Assembly: GCA_963723165.1 (NCBI GenBank)
Contig: CAVRPP010000005.1
Span: forward strand, 186,001 to 250,000
Length of the DNA: 64,000 bases
Origin: UBA4744 sp963723165
Lineage (GTDB): Bacteria; Actinomycetota; Acidimicrobiia; Spongiisociales; UBA4744
Direction: 5' to 3'
Shown: piece after piece, positions 60,133-64,000 of the stretch
Layout of the letters: every line of letters starts with the position of its first letter
Position numbering within the stretch: position 1 is the first letter of the stretch
Translations under genes and position numbers: made by a program
The notes under the pieces: generated by a model
The model's database searches: none
What the model was told of the DNA's origin: nothing
What the model saw: only the letters and a program-made list of their open reading frames with translations

Positions 60133-62157
60133 ATGACCTTCTCGTACCCGGCCGCCCGGCGGTCCGACACCGTCGACAACTACCACGGCACGGACGTCCC
60201 GGACCCGTACCGTTGGCTCGAAGATCCCGGTTCCGAAGAAACCAGGGCCTTCGTCCGCGCCCAGAACGAGATAGCGCTTCCCTACCTCGAGTCACTCCCC
60301 GAGCGGCCTGGCCTCAGGCAGCGAATGGAGGCGTTGTGGGATGTCCCCCGTACCGGAGCCCCGACCGTTCGCAACGGCGCTTCCGTATGGGCGCACAACG
60401 ACGGCCTGCAAGATCAGCCGGTCTTCTATGTGCGGCGGAACGGCCAGAAAGATCAAACGCTGCTGAACCCGAATGCCTTCTCAGAAGACGGCGCGGCCGC
60501 AGTCGTCGAGACATCTCTATCGGACGACGGCCGCTACCTGGCCTACTCGATCGCAGAGTCCGGCAGCGATTGGCAACACGTCCGGATCCGCAACACCAAG
60601 ACCCTCGAAGACCTCTCCGACGACATTCGCCACGTGAAATTCCCGGGCGTCTCCTGGCACAACAAGGGCTTCTTCTATTCGAGATTCCCCGCGCAGGATC
60701 CTGCCTCAGTCGAGCCATCAAGGAACATGGCCGTGTATTTCCACAGGCTGGGCACTTCTCAATCTGAGGACACCCTTGTCTTCGCCAATCCAGACGCCCC
60801 CGACCTCGGGTATCACGCTCAAGTCAGCGACGACGCCCGGTTCCTGGTGCTGACCGAATGGGATGGAACATCGAACAAGAACGGCCTGCTCTACAGGTCC
60901 CTCGACGCGCCCGACTCCGCATTCGTACGCATGGTGGAGCCCGGACAGGCCCTCTACGCCTTCCTGGCGGCTCACAAGGACGGGTTTCTGATCCACACCG
61001 ACCTCGACGCTCCCAACGGCCGTATCGTGCGGATACCGCTCGATCGTCCCGGGACCCTCGAACAGGTGATCGGCGAGCGAAACGAGGCGCTCGAACTGGC
61101 GACCGCCCTGGCCGGCCGATTGATTACGGTGGTTATCAACGAAGCATCCCACCGGGTCAACACCTACCACCTCGACGGCACTCCGGCCGGTTCGATCGAA
61201 CTGCCGGGAGCCGGGAGCGTGGCCGAGCTCACCGGACGACTCCAGGACGAGTCCGTGTACCTTGCTTTCGAGTCGTTCGTACACCCGCCGACGGCGTTGC
61301 ATTGGCGAGAGGGCGCCCTCGAGGTGTTCGCCGGTGCACAGCCGGCCACCGACCCGGACCGGGTGATTGTCGAACGACGTTCGGCGATTTCGTCCGACGG
61401 CACCGGGGTCGGCATGTTCGTAGTCCGGCTGGCTACCACCGTCCTCCCGGGCCCGGTGGAACTGTACGGGTACGGCGGTTTCAACATCAGCCTCACACCT
61501 CAGTTCCACCCGGGCCGGTTGGCGTTTCTCGAAGCGGGTGGGGTGGTGGCCGTCGCCAACCTGCGGGGTGGATCCGAACTCGGCGAGACCTGGCACGAAG
61601 CGGGCATGCTCGCCAACAAGCAGCAGGTCTTCGACGATCTGGTGGCGTGTGCGGAGACCTTGATCTCCGACGGTGTTGCCGGGCCGGGCCAGGTTGGAAT
61701 CCGCGGAGGGTCAAACGGAGGCTTGCTGACGGCAGCGACCATGTTGCAGCGGCCCGACCTGTTCGGAGCAGTCGTTTCCCAGGTTCCTGTTGCAGACATG
61801 CTCCGTTATCAATACTTCACCGCCGGGCGCTACTGGACCGTCGAGTACGGCGACGCCTGCCGCGACCCGGAAGCGTTCGAGTGGCTGATGGCGTACTCGC
61901 CGTACCACAATGTGGCTTCCGACGTTGCCTATCCGCCGCTTCTCATAACCACAGCGGAATCAGACGACCGGGTCGTCCCCATGCACTCACTCAAGCTCGC
62001 CGCGGCCATGCAATACGCCGCCGGGGGCGCTTCCGAGCAACCCCTCTTGGTCCGGATCGAAACCCGGGCCGGTCACGGACTGGGAAAACCCACCTCAAAG
62101 CTGGTCGACGAATCCGCCGACATCTTTGCGTTCTTGCTTCACCACCTCAGCAGCTAA
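60133..62157 (+). CDS. Prolyl oligopeptidase (S9A)
   Basis: The 674-residue serine peptidase has an N-terminal S9A segment (D-P-Y-R-W-L-E-D-P, residues 24-32), a seven-blade beta-propeller region to about residue 400 and an alpha/beta-hydrolase domain. The nucleophile lies in G-G-S-N-G-G-L near residue 527, the Asp in E-S-D-D-R-V near 611 and the His in R-A-G-H-G near 647. It cleaves short peptides after proline in the cytoplasm; no signal peptide is seen. Length is typical. It starts 42 bases after the HEAT-protein stop and may share its transcript. Confidence 0.94.
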   Translation: MTFSYPAARRSDTVDNYHGTDVPDPYRWLEDPGSEETRAFVRAQNEIALPYLESLPERPGLRQRMEALWDVPRTGAPTVRNGASVWAHNDGLQDQPVFYVRRNGQKDQTLLNPNAFSEDGAAAVVETSLSDDGRYLAYSIAESGSDWQHVRIRNTKTLEDLSDDIRHVKFPGVSWHNKGFFYSRFPAQDPASVEPSRNMAVYFHRLGTSQSEDTLVFANPDAPDLGYHAQVSDDARFLVLTEWDGTSNKNGLLYRSLDAPDSAFVRMVEPGQALYAFLAAHKDGFLIHTDLDAPNGRIVRIPLDRPGTLEQVIGERNEALELATALAGRLITVVINEASHRVNTYHLDGTPAGSIELPGAGSVAELTGRLQDESVYLAFESFVHPPTALHWREGALEVFAGAQPATDPDRVIVERRSAISSDGTGVGMFVVRLATTVLPGPVELYGYGGFNISLTPQFHPGRLAFLEAGGVVAVANLRGGSELGETWHEAGMLANKQQVFDDLVACAETLISDGVAGPGQVGIRGGSNGGLLTAATMLQRPDLFGAVVSQVPVADMLRYQYFTAGRYWTVEYGDACRDPEAFEWLMAYSPYHNVASDVAYPPLLITTAESDDRVVPMHSLKLAAAMQYAAGGASEQPLLVRIETRAGHGLGKPTSKLVDESADIFAFLLHHLSS

Positions 62158-62165
62158 CCGGGCAG

Positions 62166-62543
62166 TTACATCTCTCCGTCGAACAGTCCAATGATGTTGC
62201 CTTCGGTGTCTTTGAACCAGGCACCCTTGCTGCCGTCCGGCATAGTGAGGACTCCATCGACCGTCTTCATCTCACCGAAGTCGTACTCCTCGAAAGCCAC
62301 GCCCCGGTCCTTGAAGTAGGCGACCGCTGCGCCGATGTCTTCGACGCCGATACCCACCGCCGTTGCCTGATTCGTACCTGCAAACGTCGACGGATACACC
62401 ATGATCGACGTGTCGGCCACGTGGACTCTGATGGAACCATCCTCCCCTTGCGGGCTGACTTCGAAGCCGGCTACCTCTGCGTAGAACTTCCCGGCCCGAT
62501 CGATATCGCCGGCCGGCAACGTTGCCATTGCTGCTCGAAACAC
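62166..62543 (-). CDS. VOC/glyoxalase-like protein
   Basis: The 125-residue protein has the VOC fold: A-T-L-P-A-G-D-I-D-R-A-G-K-F-Y near the start, Y-F-K-D-R-G-V in the middle and F-K-D-T-E-G-N-I-I-G-L-F-D near the end, as in actinobacterial glyoxalase-like proteins that lack the full glyoxalase I metal site. GTG 62543 is preferred because G-A-G-G-G-A-G-G lies four to eight bases upstream; ATG 62573 is in frame but lacks a site. It converges closely on the prolyl oligopeptidase gene. Confidence 0.85.
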   Translation of the reverse strand: MFRAAMATLPAGDIDRAGKFYAEVAGFEVSPQGEDGSIRVHVADTSIMVYPSTFAGTNQATAVGIGVEDIGAAVAYFKDRGVAFEEYDFGEMKTVDGVLTMPDGSKGAWFKDTEGNIIGLFDGEM

Positions 62544-62668
62544 GAGTTCCTCCCTCGTTGGTACTGACGGCATCGTACGACATCCGGCACCTTTTGTGAA
62601 CTAGTGAATCTCCGGAGGAACGCAATCGCCGGCATCCGGGCGAGCGGCCTTCGACGTAGGCTGCTCCA

Positions 62669-63334
62669 ATGCAGTTCACGGCCGGCCTCGACGGATGGAG
62701 AGAAGGCTGGGTCGCCGTCGAACTCGGCGATGGTCGCTTTCGACGAGCATTCGCCTGTCCAACATTGGCCAATGCCCTGGACAAACTCGCCGAGAGCGTC
62801 GTGGTCGGCATCGACATGCCGATCGGCTTCCCCACCCGGGACGTGCGACGGGCAGACCTGGCGGCTCGCACCATGGTGGGGCCCAGGCGGAGCTCGGTAT
62901 TCATGGTCCCGCCGCGAGCTGTGATTGCCGCTCCCACCTACGCTGCGGCGCGATCCCGGGCGATCAAGGTATGGGGTCGCGGTGTTTCAGCTCAGACCTA
63001 CGCCCTGCGCAGCAAGATCCTCGAAGTTGAGGAGTACTGCCAGAGTGACGGGCGGCTCATCGAGGTCCACCCGGAAGTCTCCTACCGGGCCCTCGCCGGT
63101 GAACCGCTCGCGTATGCCAAACGAACCTGGAACGGACAGCAGTTGCGGATCTCATCCCTCACCTCTGCCGGAATCACCCTGCCCGGCATTCTGGATGAAA
63201 TCGGCCGGGTCCCGGCCGACGATGTACTCGACGCTGTGGTGGTCGCCTGGTCGGCAGATCGGTACGCCAACGGACGGGCAACCCATCTTCACCCCGAGGC
63301 CGACCCCGGGCAAGAACCGGTGATCTGGTATTAG
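62669..63334 (+). CDS. DUF429 family protein
   Basis: A 221-residue RNase H-like-fold protein of DUF429: A-G-L-D-G-W-R-E-G-W near the start, V-V-G-I-D-M-P-I-G-F-P (residues about 47-57), A-R-T-M-V-G-P-R-R-S-S-V-F, I-E-V-H-P-E-V-S-Y-R near 130 and D-D-V-L-D-A-V-V-V-A-W near 190, with the acidic residues typical of that fold. Such proteins are suggested to act as nucleases, but biochemical evidence is limited. It is divergent from the VOC gene. Confidence 0.88.
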   Translation: MQFTAGLDGWREGWVAVELGDGRFRRAFACPTLANALDKLAESVVVGIDMPIGFPTRDVRRADLAARTMVGPRRSSVFMVPPRAVIAAPTYAAARSRAIKVWGRGVSAQTYALRSKILEVEEYCQSDGRLIEVHPEVSYRALAGEPLAYAKRTWNGQQLRISSLTSAGITLPGILDEIGRVPADDVLDAVVVAWSADRYANGRATHLHPEADPGQEPVIWY

Positions 63335-63354
63335 CTGAACGCCCCACCGCCCGG

Positions 63355-63825
63355 CTACCCGCGTAGGGTCGCCACGATACGTTGGGGCTCGAGCAGGGCG
63401 TCAAGGGCGTCCCGCACATCTCGAAACCACACGTCGGCCGCCTGTGCCGTCACCTGAGCGGTGCCTTCACCCTGGATGACGGCCAGCCCCAAGGCGGCCT
63501 CAGCCAGCATGAGGCGGTCGTTGAACCCGTTGCCGAGAGCGACGGTGACGGTCGATCCGCACGTGCGGACGAAATTCGCCTTGGCGACTCCCTCGTCTCC
63601 TCCGTCGAGAATCACGATGTCGACCGGCAGGTCTTCCATCTCGGCTCGTACCCGACCGAACGTATCGGCGGTCAAGACCGTAACGTGCAGTAGTTCCGAC
63701 AAGGTCCGCAGCCGATCGGCGACCCCGGCGAGGAGGCCTCCAGCCTCGGCAATGGTTCCGTTGTAGTCCGTCACCAGATGTTTCAGCTGGAGCAGCTGTC
63801 GGCCGGGTATGTCGATCGTAATCAT
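63355..63825 (-). CDS. HAD-family protein (soluble P-type ATPase-like)
   Basis: A 156-residue HAD protein without membrane helices. The nucleophile motif is T-D-Y-N-G-T-I (residues about 19-25), where the second Asp of most phosphatases is Asn; V-L-T-A-D-T-F supplies motif II and A-L-G-N-G-F-N-D motif IV. This matches the soluble proteins related to the P-type ATPase catalytic domain (COG4087). Substrate unknown. The ATG at 63825 has G-G-A-G-G four bases upstream. Confidence 0.83.
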   Translation of the reverse strand: MITIDIPGRQLLQLKHLVTDYNGTIAEAGGLLAGVADRLRTLSELLHVTVLTADTFGRVRAEMEDLPVDIVILDGGDEGVAKANFVRTCGSTVTVALGNGFNDRLMLAEAALGLAVIQGEGTAQVTAQAADVWFRDVRDALDALLEPQRIVATLRG

Positions 63826-63925
63826 CGGTCCTCCAAATGACGCTGCACTGTACTGCGGAATCGCCCAATGCCTCCTGGAATCCGCCGCTAGTGTCAAAAT
63901 CCGCTTCGAGGAGTGGGAGGTACAC

Positions 63926-64000
63926 GTGGGCGACGTGCTCTTGATCGTGCACATACTGGCTGCTGCAACCTGGCTTGGCGCCGGCGTGACCGTCGGATTC
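63926..64000 (+). CDS. N-terminus of a membrane protein, cut by window edge
   Basis: The frame begins with GTG at 63926, five bases after G-G-G-A-G-G, and is open for 25 codons to the end of the window. The visible residues form a single hydrophobic helix (V-L-L-I-V-H-I-L-A-A-A-T-W-L-G-A-G) that resembles the first helix of CopD/DUF2269-type membrane proteins, but too little is present to assign it. It diverges from the HAD gene. Confidence 0.5.
   Translation, partial: MGDVLLIVHILAAATWLGAGVTVGF

Overview
The window is compact, high-GC, essentially all-coding chromosomal DNA (about 65 protein genes, no rRNA, tRNA, insertion sequence or CRISPR array seen, no gene-free stretch above 300 bases). 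F420-type DUF385 proteins, an LprG-like lipoprotein next to a P55-like exporter, frequent GTG starts and 4-base ATGA overlaps, and LiaR/LiaS-like PspC proteins suggest a non-mycolate actinobacterium, perhaps of the class Acidimicrobiia. That placement is inference.

Layout. 1-8.7 kb: cut membrane protein, DUF427 and DUF2461 proteins, a 1,311-residue hybrid histidine kinase, a lipoprotein/secreted-helical-protein pair, a DUF998 membrane protein and a CDP-alcohol phosphotransferase. 8.8-10.8 kb: a 4-hydroxybutyryl-CoA dehydratase-like flavoprotein followed by a thioredoxin-fold lipoprotein whose reading frame crosses an in-frame TGA placed exactly as a selenocysteine codon (U-P-P-C), with a bacterial SECIS-like hairpin downstream. 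10.9-17.8 kb: transporter, small Cys-rich proteins, a LiaR/LiaS-like two-component pair divergent from a PspC/LiaF-like membrane protein, and an APH-fold kinase. 17.9-20.0 kb: a two-gene operon for the first two steps of sphingoid-base synthesis (serine palmitoyltransferase and a eukaryote-like 3-ketodihydrosphingosine reductase). 20.1-37.0 kb: acetoacetyl-CoA and acetyl-CoA synthetases, transporters, oxidoreductases, the LprG/P55-like pair, NDH-2, SDRs, a methyltransferase, and a DRG-like TGS GTPase.

37.1-48.6 kb is the most notable block: a ten-gene leftward operon (barbiturase-like ring-opening amidohydrolase, DUF2877, FdrA, DUF1116, three molybdenum-hydroxylase subunits, an unknown protein, a Cys-less thiolase-fold enzyme and its DUF35 partner), divergent from a yeast-FCY1-type cytosine deaminase. 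Read together, this looks like an oxidative pyrimidine pathway: cytosine to uracil to barbiturate to ureidomalonate, with the FdrA/DUF1116/DUF2877 set proposed to phosphorolyse ureidomalonate to malonamate and carbamoyl phosphate, by analogy with oxalurate to oxamate. The individual families are known; the combination and the last step are inference.

48.6-64 kb is mostly housekeeping and accessory genes: TypA/BipA, an alcohol dehydrogenase, a HAD-like protein, a DEAD-box helicase, a tandem GNAT protein, VOC proteins, a second DUF385 protein, an HSD10-like SDR, a response regulator without any canonical start codon, an Nfu_N/HEAT fusion, a prolyl oligopeptidase, a DUF429 protein, a HAD protein and the start of a membrane protein that runs off the window.
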